Origin: Mycobacterium sp. 4858 | GTDB lineage: Bacteria > Actinomycetota > Actinomycetes > Mycobacteriales > Mycobacteriaceae | Direction: 5' to 3' | DNA: 64,000 nucleotides | Assembly: GCF_900240975.1 (NCBI RefSeq) | Contig: NZ_LT968776.1 | Span: 3,593,092 to 3,657,091 of the forward strand | In this document: positions 54,100 through 62,357 of the stretch, piece by piece | Layout: each line of letters opens with the position of its first letter | How positions within the stretch are numbered: position 1 is the first letter of the stretch | The notes under the pieces: model-generated | What the model was told of the DNA's origin: nothing | The model's database searches: none | What the model saw: the letters and a program-made list of their open reading frames with translations, nothing else | Position numbers and translations under genes: made by a program

Positions 54100-54121
54100 C
54101 TGAACAAATATTAGGTTTGTC
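54100..54121 (+). promoter_or_regulatory. Putative tandem-TetR operator, site 6 (before binding protein)
   Basis: TGAACAAATATTAGGTTTGT; contains ACAAA-N7-TTTGT. Lies 33 bp before the binding-protein start, with a TAGGGT -10-like box just upstream. Confidence 0.5.
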
Positions 54122-54154
54122 ATGAATCGGCGCGCGTGAAGTCCGGGAGGTCCG

Positions 54155-55267
54155 ATGTCCTACGAAAGCAGCGCCGAGCCGATCAAGGTCGGCTACCTGA
54201 TGGACTTCACGCTGCCACCGGGTTTCCCCGAGGAATTGATGGCGAGTTTCACGCGATGCTTCGACCTCGTCTTCGAAGAAGCCGTGGAGCAGAGCCTGAT
54301 CGATCGCCCCGTGCAGATGATCTACCGCGAGGTGGAGGGCCTGCCCAAGGGTTCGGTCAAGGCGGTGATCGACGCGTTCGGGGAGCTCGTCGACGAGGGC
54401 TGTCTGGTGGTGTTCGGACCGCACATCACCGACAACTGCGTGCCGACCCGCGAGGCGATCGAGGACCGGTTCAAGGTGCCGGCGATCAGCGTCACCGGCA
54501 CCGACGACTGGCTGGGCGACTGGACGTTCGCGTTCCCGCAGGGCTCGATGACCGACGAGCCGATCTTCATCGCCGACCTCGTCGCCAAACGCGGGCTTTC
54601 CGAAATCGGTGTCCTCGTGGAACAGAACCTGATCGGTGAGAGCTACCTGAAGAATCTGCGAAGCGCTTGCCGCCGCAAGGGGATTCGCATCGTCGCGGAG
54701 GCGGCGATCGCCCAGACCGCGCAGGACATCAACGACTCCGTCCGCACGCTGCACGAGGCCAAGGCCGAGGCGATCGTGCATCTGGGCTTCGGCTTCGGCA
54801 TCGTCTTCATCAACCCCGCGCTGCAGGCCGTCGATTGGGATCCGCCGCGATTCACCACCACCGCATTTCAAAACGCGTGGGTGAACCCGATCATGTGGGA
54901 AGCGTTCATGGGCTGGGTCGGGGTAGACCAGTACGACGAGGAGAACCGGCTCGGCCAGGACTTCCTGGACCGGTACGCGCAGAAGTACAACGGCAGCCGG
55001 CCCGAGTACTGCGTATCGGTGGTCAACCATGACGTTGCCACGACACTCGTCCGCGCGTTCGCCGATGCGCACCCGCTCAGCCCGCGCGGGGTCAAAGAGG
55101 CTTTGGAGCGGGTGAAGATGATGCCCGCCGCATCGGGCGCCCCCGGCACGCGCGTCTCCTTCGGCAAATGGACGCGCCGCGCATGGATGGGCGCCGGCTA
55201 TCTGGTGGCCCGCACTCTGGACGCCGACGGCACCAACTCGCACCTGGTCGATCGCTTCGGGGAGTAA
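54155..55267 (+). CDS. Type 1 periplasmic-binding-fold protein without export signal
   Basis: 370 residues of the branched-chain amino-acid/amide-binding (LivJ) fold: IKVGYLMDFTLPPG, VVFGPHITDNCVPT, IGVLVEQNLIGESYLKN and VVNHDVATTLVRAFADA. The N-terminus (MSYESSAEPIKVGY) has neither a signal peptide nor a lipobox, and no permease or ATPase of an ABC transporter is nearby. It may be a cytosolic ligand sensor or carrier for the catabolic pathway rather than a transporter subunit. Confidence 0.83.
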   Translation: MSYESSAEPIKVGYLMDFTLPPGFPEELMASFTRCFDLVFEEAVEQSLIDRPVQMIYREVEGLPKGSVKAVIDAFGELVDEGCLVVFGPHITDNCVPTREAIEDRFKVPAISVTGTDDWLGDWTFAFPQGSMTDEPIFIADLVAKRGLSEIGVLVEQNLIGESYLKNLRSACRRKGIRIVAEAAIAQTAQDINDSVRTLHEAKAEAIVHLGFGFGIVFINPALQAVDWDPPRFTTTAFQNAWVNPIMWEAFMGWVGVDQYDEENRLGQDFLDRYAQKYNGSRPEYCVSVVNHDVATTLVRAFADAHPLSPRGVKEALERVKMMPAASGAPGTRVSFGKWTRRAWMGAGYLVARTLDADGTNSHLVDRFGE

Positions 55268-55280
55268 GGCTGGCAACGAC

Positions 55281-56423
55281 ATGAGCACTGATCAATCGGC
55301 ACCGCTTGCCGCGCAGGAAGATTCGGCGCTCCCGGGGCGTGCGGACAAACGCGGCTGGGGCGGCTGGATCGCCGGCGTCGCGCTGGCGGCGTTCGCGCTC
55401 TTCTTCATCGCCAACTGCCGCGTCGCCCTCGACCCGCGCGTCGCCAACCCGAACGTGCAGGGCCGCCCGCGACCGGTGAAATTCATGTTCGGGCTCGACT
55501 ACATCGGGTTCCTGGACTGGGCCACGGTCGTGGCCCTGCTCGTCCTGTTGATCGTGTTCATCACGGGCTGGCGCCGCAATCCCGGTAGCCCGGTGATGTT
55601 GATGTTCCTGTGCACCACGCTGATCGTGTGGCAGGACCCGATCATGAACTGGTCACCGTTCGCGGTCTACAACCCCGACCTCGTGCACTGGCCGGAGTCG
55701 TGGCCGCTGGTGTCGCTGTCGCCGACGGTCGAGCCGTTCGTGGTCTTCGGCTACGTGATGTTCTACTTCGGGCCCTACTTCCCCGCGGTATGGCTGGTGC
55801 GCAGATTGCAGGCGAAGTACGGGCCGACGAGCTATGCGTCGCGGCACCCGCTGGTCACCCTGGGCCTGATCACCCTGGTGATCGGATTCGCCTTCGATGC
55901 CTTCCTGGAGAACACGCTGATCCACTGGGGCATGTACATCTACTCCCAGGTGATCCCGTGGGGCTCAATGTTCACCGGCACCACGTTCGAGTTCCCGCTG
56001 ATCTGGGAGTCGTTCTCGGTGACCTTCGTGATGGTGCCCGCGGCGATCCTCTGCTACCGCGACGACACCGGGAAGTCGGTGGCCGAGAAGCTGGCCGCCA
56101 AGGCCAGGATCTTTCCGACGCGCCCAGTGCTCGGCACGTTCCTGGTGATGTTCGCGATCATCAACGTGTCCTACTTCGCCTACGGAGCGTGGTTCTGGGC
56201 CATCAAGGCCAGCCATGCGGCGACCTCCGTCGCCTGCCCCTGGCCCTATCCCGAAGCCAAGGTCTACGACCCGCAGGGGTTTTACGAGAAGGCCGGTGCC
56301 CAGGGTCCGTACTCCGTCGGCATCTGGTCGACCTGGGCGAGCGGGGAGCCCAACGGGCGGCCCCACGTCGACCCGCCGCCACCGGGCCAGGGCGCCTGCG
56401 CCACTGCGGGTCAGCATGGTTGA
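55281..56423 (+). CDS. AveC-like (spirocyclase-family) membrane protein
   Basis: 380 residues, about seven transmembrane helices (for example GGWIAGVALAAFALFFIANC and LGTFLVMFAIINVSYFAYGA). Loops carry IVWQDPIMNWSPFAVYNP and FDAFLENTLIHWGMYIYSQV, the conserved Asp/Asn/Trp-rich pattern of the AveC family. AveC itself forms spiroketals in avermectin biosynthesis; mycobacterial members have no known reaction. 13 bp after the binding-protein gene; its end overlaps the next gene by 8 bp. Confidence 0.72.
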   Translation: MSTDQSAPLAAQEDSALPGRADKRGWGGWIAGVALAAFALFFIANCRVALDPRVANPNVQGRPRPVKFMFGLDYIGFLDWATVVALLVLLIVFITGWRRNPGSPVMLMFLCTTLIVWQDPIMNWSPFAVYNPDLVHWPESWPLVSLSPTVEPFVVFGYVMFYFGPYFPAVWLVRRLQAKYGPTSYASRHPLVTLGLITLVIGFAFDAFLENTLIHWGMYIYSQVIPWGSMFTGTTFEFPLIWESFSVTFVMVPAAILCYRDDTGKSVAEKLAAKARIFPTRPVLGTFLVMFAIINVSYFAYGAWFWAIKASHAATSVACPWPYPEAKVYDPQGFYEKAGAQGPYSVGIWSTWASGEPNGRPHVDPPPPGQGACATAGQHG

Positions 56424-57405
56424 GCCGCGCACCGTCGTCATCACCGGCGCGTCCAGGGGGCTGGGCTTCGCGTCGGCGGTGCGCCTGTACCGCGAAGGCT
56501 GGCGCGTCGTCGCGGCCATGCGGACACCCGACCGCGGCTTCCCGTCGCTGCGGGACGCGGCGGGCGCACGTGACGACGACGACCGGCTGATCGGCGTGCA
56601 GCTCGACCTCTTGGACCCGGCATCGATCTCGGCGGCGGCAAAGGCCATCGAAGAAGCTGTCGGTGCTCCTTACGCGCTGGTGCACAATGCCGGCATCTCC
56701 GCCGCCGGAATGGTGGAGGAGACCGATATGACCCTATGGCAGAACATGTTTGCCACCAGCGTCTTGGGTCCGGTTGCGCTCACCCAGGCCGTCCTGCCGT
56801 CGATGCGGGCCGCGGGACGCGGGCGCATCGTCCTGGTGTCCAGCGCGGCGGGGGTGCGCGGGCAGCCGGCGACCGCGCCGTATTCGGCGGCCAAGGGGGC
56901 GCTGGAGCGCTGGGGTGAATCGATGGCGTGTGAAATCGCGCCCTTCGGCCTGGGTGTCACCGTCCTGGTGGCCGGCATGTACGACACCGAGATCATCACC
57001 GACGAGGGCACCACCGACAACCGCGACTTCGGCGGCCCGTACGCCCGGCTGCACACCACGATGAACACCCGGGGCAGGGCCGCGATGCGACTGGCCCGAG
57101 CGCCCGAGCGGTTCACCGACGGCCTGCTCAAGGCGCTCGATGACCGGGCTCCGTTCCGCCGACGCGGCGTCGGGCCGGATGCGTCGATGTTGTTGGTTGC
57201 CAACAGGATCCTGCCGGCCTCCGGCATGCACCACGTGTCGCGGGCCGTGCTGGGCATTCCGCGGCAGGGTTCGATGCGGGACGGGGTGTGGCCGCTGACC
57301 TGGAGCCAGCGGGCAATGGTGCTTGCCGCGCGCGTTCTACCGCCGCCGGTGTTGCAACGCCTGGCCGCGCTGGCGGCGAAGCGCAAGGGAACTCAAGGGG
57401 ACTGA
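56416..57405 (+). CDS. Short-chain dehydrogenase/reductase
   Basis: 329 residues from ATG 56416. TGASRGLGFASAVRLYREG cofactor motif, HNAGISAAG, Ser in VSSAAGVRG, and YSAAK active site near residue 155. The C-terminal 100 residues are an extra hydrophobic tail (RILPASGMHHVSRAVLG) of the kind seen in SDRs that use large lipid substrates. Start lies within the AveC-like gene by 8 bp, so translation is coupled. Confidence 0.88.
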   Translation: MVEPRTVVITGASRGLGFASAVRLYREGWRVVAAMRTPDRGFPSLRDAAGARDDDDRLIGVQLDLLDPASISAAAKAIEEAVGAPYALVHNAGISAAGMVEETDMTLWQNMFATSVLGPVALTQAVLPSMRAAGRGRIVLVSSAAGVRGQPATAPYSAAKGALERWGESMACEIAPFGLGVTVLVAGMYDTEIITDEGTTDNRDFGGPYARLHTTMNTRGRAAMRLARAPERFTDGLLKALDDRAPFRRRGVGPDASMLLVANRILPASGMHHVSRAVLGIPRQGSMRDGVWPLTWSQRAMVLAARVLPPPVLQRLAALAAKRKGTQGD

Positions 57406-57413
57406 GGGGAAGT

Positions 57414-58628
57414 ATGGAACAGCTATTCGACGACCTGGAGGACTTCGGCGCCTTCGACGACGCGGTCTCCGGCGACGTGCGCGACCCATACACCGAACTG
57501 GCTCGGCTGCGCCGCGAGGAGCCCATCCAGCGGCTCGATGTGTCCGGGATGCCGCATGAGGAGTCCAAACCGGTCTTCATCGTCTACCGCTTCGAGGAAG
57601 CCCAGCAGATGCTGCGCGACAACGAGACGTTCTCGTCGGCGGCCGTCATCGCAGCCTTCGGCCCCGTGCTGGGGGAGCGCGTGATGCTCGGCATGGACGA
57701 GCCGGTGCACGGCCGGCTACGGTCGCTGGTGTCAAAGGCGTTCTCGCAGAAGGCGTTGGCGCGCTGGCAGGATGAGTTGGTCGGCCGGGTGGGCAATAGC
57801 CTGATCGACGAGTTCGCGGCGAACGGCAAGGCCGATCTGGTCAAGGAGTTCACTTTCGACTACCCGAGCCGGATCATCGCGGGCCTGCTGGGGCTGCCGG
57901 AGGAGGACTATCCGCAGTTCCAGCGGTGGTCCATCTCATTGCTGAGCTGGATCCTCAATCCCGAACGCGGCCTGGCCGCCTCGGCAGCGCTCTGTGAGTA
58001 CTTCGCGCCTATCCTCGCGTCCCGCCGGGCCGAACCCAGGGACGACCTGATCAGCGCGCTGGCGCAGGCCGAGATCGACGGGGAGAAGCTCGAGGACGAG
58101 GAGATCTACTCGTTCCTGCGGCTGTTGCTGCCCGCCGGGGTGGAGACGACGTACCGGTCACTGGGCAGCCTGCTGCTCGCGCTGCTGACGAATCCCGCGC
58201 AGCTGGATGCCATCCGCGCCGACCGGTCGCTGTTGCCGCAGGCCATCGAGGAGGGTGTGCGGTGGGAACCGCCGCTGCTGACCATCACCCGGGTGGCGAC
58301 CCGCGACACCGAACTCGGCGGGGTGGCGATACCGGAGGGCTCGACGGTGATGCCGATGCTGGGCTCCGCCAACCGGCAGGAGGACCGGTATCCCGATCCG
58401 GACAGGTTCGACATCTTCCGGCAGGCGAGGGCACACCTCGGCTGGGGGCACGGCGTGCACGTCTGTCTCGGCATGCATCTGGCGCGGCTGGAGATGCGCA
58501 CCGCAATCAACGTTTTGCTCGACCGGCTGCCCAACCTGCGGCTCGACCCCGACGGGGACGACCCGCACATCCGCGGGCAGGTTTTCCGGTCGCCGACGTC
58601 GGTGCCGGTGCTGTTCGACCCCCAATGA
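57414..58628 (+). CDS. Cytochrome P450
   Basis: 404 residues from ATG 57414 (GAGGGGAAG upstream). I-helix LPAGVETTYRS (Glu-Thr pair), K-helix EEGVRWEPP (ExxR), heme loop HLGWGHGVHVCLGMHLARLE with Cys351. The residue before GxHxC is unusual (LGWGHG rather than FGxGxH). Eight bases after the SDR stop. It would hydroxylate the pathway substrate; a terminal or ring position cannot be told. Confidence 0.93.
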   Translation: MEQLFDDLEDFGAFDDAVSGDVRDPYTELARLRREEPIQRLDVSGMPHEESKPVFIVYRFEEAQQMLRDNETFSSAAVIAAFGPVLGERVMLGMDEPVHGRLRSLVSKAFSQKALARWQDELVGRVGNSLIDEFAANGKADLVKEFTFDYPSRIIAGLLGLPEEDYPQFQRWSISLLSWILNPERGLAASAALCEYFAPILASRRAEPRDDLISALAQAEIDGEKLEDEEIYSFLRLLLPAGVETTYRSLGSLLLALLTNPAQLDAIRADRSLLPQAIEEGVRWEPPLLTITRVATRDTELGGVAIPEGSTVMPMLGSANRQEDRYPDPDRFDIFRQARAHLGWGHGVHVCLGMHLARLEMRTAINVLLDRLPNLRLDPDGDDPHIRGQVFRSPTSVPVLFDPQ

Positions 58629-58718
58629 CCGGCCCCGTACGGGTTTTCGCTTGCCAATCGGCTAGTTTCCGGTAAGGCTCTCAGTAGCCCCTCAACGACT
58701 CAGAAGAGAGTGACAAAC

Positions 58719-60203
58719 ATGACCGAAGCTGTAAAGGTCCGCTTCGAGCCCAAGATGATGATCGACGGCAAGCTCGTCGACGGGCAGGCCGGCACCTTCA
58801 CCAACATCAACCCGGCCACCGAGGAGCCGCTCGGTGAGGTCGCCGACGCGTCGAAAGAGGACATGCACCGGGCGATCGACGCCGCCCGGCGGGCCTTCGA
58901 CGAGACCGACTGGTCGACCAACCGCGAACTGCGCAAGCGCTGCCTGCTGCAACTGCACGAGGCGATCGAATCGGAGAAGGAAGAGCTGCGCGAGGAGCTC
59001 ATCCTGGAGGTGGGTTCGCCCCGGGCGATCACGTACGGCCCGCAGCTGGACGCCCCACTGGAGGACGGGCTGCGCTACCCCGCCAGGCTGATCGACGAAT
59101 ACGCCTGGGAAACCGACCTGGGCGACAAGGTGGTCAGCCTGACCGGCACGTTGACCACCCGCAAGGTCTGGCGCGAGCCGGTGGGTGTGGTCGGCGCGAT
59201 CGTGCCGTGGAACTTCCCGTTCGAGGTCACCCTCAACAAGCTCGGCCAGGCACTGGGCACCGGCAACACCGTGGTGCTCAAGCCGGCGCCCAACACGCCG
59301 TTCAACGCGACCCGGCTCGGCCGGCTGATCGCCGAGAAGACCGACATTCCCGCGGGCGTCGTCAACGTCGTCACCGCGTCGGATCACTTTGTGGGTGAAG
59401 AGCTCACGCTGTCGCCCAAGGTCGACCTGATCTCGTTCACCGGGTCGACGGTGGTCGGCCAGCGGATCATGGAGAAGGGCGCCGCGACCATGAAGCGGCT
59501 GTTCCTGGAGCTCGGCGGCAAGTCGGCCACCATCGTGCTGGAGGACGCCGATTTCGGGATGGCCTGCGCGATCGGCATCGCGCCGTGCATGCACGCCGGG
59601 CAGGGCTGTGCGAACCCCACCCGGATGCTGTTGCCGCGGTCGCGCTACGACGAGGGCGTGGAGATTCTGAAGAGCATCTACGAGAACGTCACGTGCGGCG
59701 ACCCGCAGGACCCGGGAACGCTGTGCGGCCCGGTGATCTCCGAGGTGCAGCGCAACCGCGTGATGGGCTACATCCGTAAGGGCGTGGAGGAGGGCGCCAC
59801 GGCGCTGGTCGGCGGCCCCGACGCGCCGACCGGCTTCGACAAGGGATTCTTTGTCCGGCCAACGCTTTTCACCGACGTCGACAACTCGATGACCATCGCC
59901 CAGGAGGAGATCTTCGGGCCGGTGCTGGCCGTCATCCCGTTCGACGACGAGGAGGACGCGATCCGGATCGCCAACGACAGCAAGTACGGGCTGGCCGGCA
60001 ACGTGATGTCGGGCTCGCTGGAGCGCTCGCTGGCGGTGGCCCGCCGGATCCGGGCCGGCTTCATGGGTGTCAACGGCGGCGCGCCGTACGGCGCCGACAC
60101 CCCCTTCGGCGGCTACAAATACAGCGGTGTGGGACGCCAGAACGGCGTCGCCGGGTTCGACCAGTACACCGAGATCAAATCGGTCGCGTACCCCGCCGGC
60201 TAG
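58719..60203 (+). CDS. Aldehyde dehydrogenase
   Basis: 494 residues from ATG 58719 (GTG 58710 in frame). NAD-binding GAIVPWNFPFEVTLNKLGQA, general-base Glu264 in FLELGGKSA, nucleophile Cys297 in HAGQGCANPTRM, and C-terminal PFGGYKYSGVGRQNG. Oxidises an aldehyde, plausibly one produced by the P450 and alcohol dehydrogenase steps. Followed by a 208-bp gap with a large palindrome. Confidence 0.93.
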   Translation: MTEAVKVRFEPKMMIDGKLVDGQAGTFTNINPATEEPLGEVADASKEDMHRAIDAARRAFDETDWSTNRELRKRCLLQLHEAIESEKEELREELILEVGSPRAITYGPQLDAPLEDGLRYPARLIDEYAWETDLGDKVVSLTGTLTTRKVWREPVGVVGAIVPWNFPFEVTLNKLGQALGTGNTVVLKPAPNTPFNATRLGRLIAEKTDIPAGVVNVVTASDHFVGEELTLSPKVDLISFTGSTVVGQRIMEKGAATMKRLFLELGGKSATIVLEDADFGMACAIGIAPCMHAGQGCANPTRMLLPRSRYDEGVEILKSIYENVTCGDPQDPGTLCGPVISEVQRNRVMGYIRKGVEEGATALVGGPDAPTGFDKGFFVRPTLFTDVDNSMTIAQEEIFGPVLAVIPFDDEEDAIRIANDSKYGLAGNVMSGSLERSLAVARRIRAGFMGVNGGAPYGADTPFGGYKYSGVGRQNGVAGFDQYTEIKSVAYPAG

Positions 60204-60232
60204 GGCTGCACCTTTCGGCTTCACCTTTCGTC

Positions 60233-60288
60233 GAGATTGCCGCCACGGTCGCGCTTCGCGGTCGGACCGCGACCACCGCGGCGATCTC
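60233..60288. repeat. 56-bp imperfect palindrome between ALDH and thiolase genes
   Basis: GAGATTGCCGCCACGGTCGC pairs with its mirrored arm GCGACCACCGCGGCGATCTC with a few bulges across a 16-base loop. Lies 30 bp after the ALDH stop and 124 bp before thiolase; candidate terminator or attenuator, or an old dispersed repeat. Confidence 0.5.
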
Positions 60289-60411
60289 GGCGCGGCCGTG
60301 AGCGCAACCAAACCCACCCCGCCACGCGCCCTCCCAACGCGTTGGTTGACAATCGACGCGAGGCTCACTTTCACCAATACCTGAGGTTCTAGCGTCAAAG
60401 GAGACACAACC

Positions 60412-61557
60412 ATGGCCGAAGCCGTCATCGTCGAGGCAGTGCGCTCACCGCTCGGGAAGCGCAACGGCGGACTGGCCGGGGTGCACCCGGCCGACCTGTC
60501 GGCGCAGGTCCTGAATGGGCTGGTCGACAAGGCCGGTATCGACCCGGGAATCGTCGACGACGTCATCTGGGGCTGCGTGATGCAGGCGGGCGAGCAGGCC
60601 CTCGACATCGGCCGCACCGCGCTGCTGGCCGCCGGCTGGCCCGAGACCGTGCCCGGCGTGACCGTCGACCGGCAGTGCGGGTCGAGCCAGCAGTCCATCC
60701 ACTTCGCCGCGGCGGGCGTGGTCGCCGGGCACTACGACGTCGTCGTCGCCGGCGGTGTCGAGTCGATGTCACGGACGCCGATGGGATCGTCGCTGGCCAA
60801 CGGCGGCAACCCGTACCCCCAGGCTTTCAAGGACAGATACCACCGGACGCCGAACCAGGGCATCGGTGCGGAAATGATCGCCGAACAGTGGGGCTTCGAC
60901 CGGCTCGCGCTCGACGAATTCTCCTTGGGATCGCACGAAAAGGCCGCCGCCGCACAGGATTCCGGTGCTTTCGACGACCAGATCGTCGGCATCAAGGATC
61001 AGGACGGGAACGTGGTTCTCAAGGACGAGGGCATCCGCCGCGGTACCCCGATGGAGAAGATGGCGTCGCTGAAGCCGGCCTTCAAGGAGGACGGGGTGAT
61101 CCACGCGGGCAACTCCTCGCAGATCACCGACGGTTCGGCCGCCCTGCTGTTCATGTCGGCCGAGAAGGCCAAGGAACTGGGCCTCACGCCGATCGCCAAG
61201 GTGCACACCGCGGTACTGGCCGGCGCCGACCCGGTGATCATGCTGACGGCGCCCATCCCGGCGACGCAGAAGGCGCTCAAGAAGTCCGGCCTCTCGATCG
61301 GTGACATCGGGGCCTACGAGGTGAACGAGGCGTTCGCGCCGGTTCCGCTGGCGTGGCTGAAGGACATCGGGGCCGACGAGAAGAAGCTCAACCCCAACGG
61401 CGGCGCCATCGCGCTGGGTCACCCGCTTGGCGGCTCGGGCGCGCGGCTGATGACCACCCTGCTCTACCACATGCGGGACAAGGGAATTCGTTACGGCCTG
61501 CAAACCATGTGCGAGGGCGGCGGCCAGGCCAACGCCACCATCGTGGAGCTCCTGTGA
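60412..61557 (+). CDS. Thiolase (acetyl-CoA acetyltransferase, FadA-type)
   Basis: 381 residues. Nucleophile Cys89 in VDRQCGSSQQS, NEAFAP, His337 in GGAIALGHPLGGSGAR, and Cys367 in TMCEGGGQANAT: a complete catalytic set. Cleaves a 3-ketoacyl-CoA with CoA. ATG 60412 with AAAGGAGA upstream. Overlaps the crotonase gene by 4 bp. Confidence 0.95.
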   Translation: MAEAVIVEAVRSPLGKRNGGLAGVHPADLSAQVLNGLVDKAGIDPGIVDDVIWGCVMQAGEQALDIGRTALLAAGWPETVPGVTVDRQCGSSQQSIHFAAAGVVAGHYDVVVAGGVESMSRTPMGSSLANGGNPYPQAFKDRYHRTPNQGIGAEMIAEQWGFDRLALDEFSLGSHEKAAAAQDSGAFDDQIVGIKDQDGNVVLKDEGIRRGTPMEKMASLKPAFKEDGVIHAGNSSQITDGSAALLFMSAEKAKELGLTPIAKVHTAVLAGADPVIMLTAPIPATQKALKKSGLSIGDIGAYEVNEAFAPVPLAWLKDIGADEKKLNPNGGAIALGHPLGGSGARLMTTLLYHMRDKGIRYGLQTMCEGGGQANATIVELL

Positions 61558-62357
61558 CCGACGCCCCCGCCGACCAGCCGGCGGTGCTGGTCGAACGCCG
61601 CGGCAACGTCATGGTGATCACCATCAATCGGCCCGAGGCCCGCAACGCCGTCAACGGCGCCGTGAGCATCGGCGTCGGCGACGCGCTCGACGAGGCGCAG
61701 CACGACCCCGAAGTGCGGGCCGTGGTGATCACCGGCGCCGGCGACAAGTCGTTCTGCGCCGGCGCCGATCTCAAGGCGATCTCCCGCCGGGAGAACCTGT
61801 ATCACCCCGACCACGGCGAGTGGGGTTTCGCCGGCTACGTGCATCACTTCATCGACAAGCCCACCATCGCGGCGGTCAACGGCACCGCGTTCGGCGGGGG
61901 CACCGAGCTGGCCCTGGCCAGTGACCTGGTGGTCGCCGACGAGCGGGCCCAGTTCGGCCTGCCGGAGGTCAAACGCGGGCTCGTCGCGGCCGCCGGCGGT
62001 GTCTTCCGGATCGTGCAGCAGCTCCCGCGCAAAGTGGGGATGGAGCTGCTGTTGACCGGCGAGCCGATCACCGCCGCCGACGCCTTCGAGTGGGGCCTGA
62101 TCAACCAGGTCGTCGACGAGGGCACGGTGCTGGAGGCCGCGCTGGCCCTGGCCGCGCGAATCACCGTCAACGCGCCCCTGTCGGTGCAGGCCAGCAAGCG
62201 CATCGCCTACGGGGTCGACGAGGGTGTCATCACCGACGAAGAGGCGGGCTGGGCGCGGACGATGGCCGAAATGAGCATCCTGATCAGGTCCGAAGACGCC
62301 AAGGAGGGGCCGCTCGCTTTCGCCGAGAAGCGGGAGCCGGTCTGGAAGGCCCGCTAA
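61554..62357 (+). CDS. Enoyl-CoA hydratase/crotonase-family protein
   Basis: 267 residues from GTG 61554 (GTGA overlap with the thiolase stop). Oxyanion-hole sequence CAGADLKAISR, GTAFGGGTELALASDLVVA, and the catalytic-Glu region GLPEVKRGLVAAAGG. Hydrates or otherwise processes an enoyl-CoA. Its stop overlaps the convergent reductase gene by 4 bp, closing the catabolic cluster. Confidence 0.93.
   Translation: MTDAPADQPAVLVERRGNVMVITINRPEARNAVNGAVSIGVGDALDEAQHDPEVRAVVITGAGDKSFCAGADLKAISRRENLYHPDHGEWGFAGYVHHFIDKPTIAAVNGTAFGGGTELALASDLVVADERAQFGLPEVKRGLVAAAGGVFRIVQQLPRKVGMELLLTGEPITAADAFEWGLINQVVDEGTVLEAALALAARITVNAPLSVQASKRIAYGVDEGVITDEEAGWARTMAEMSILIRSEDAKEGPLAFAEKREPVWKAR

Noticed and set aside
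53207..55288. Minus-strand open frame of 693 codons
   Set aside because: Antisense of the AAA+ ATPase and binding-protein genes, both with clear motifs.
58692..60698. Minus-strand open frame of 668 codons
   Set aside because: Antisense of the aldehyde dehydrogenase and thiolase; no domain pattern.
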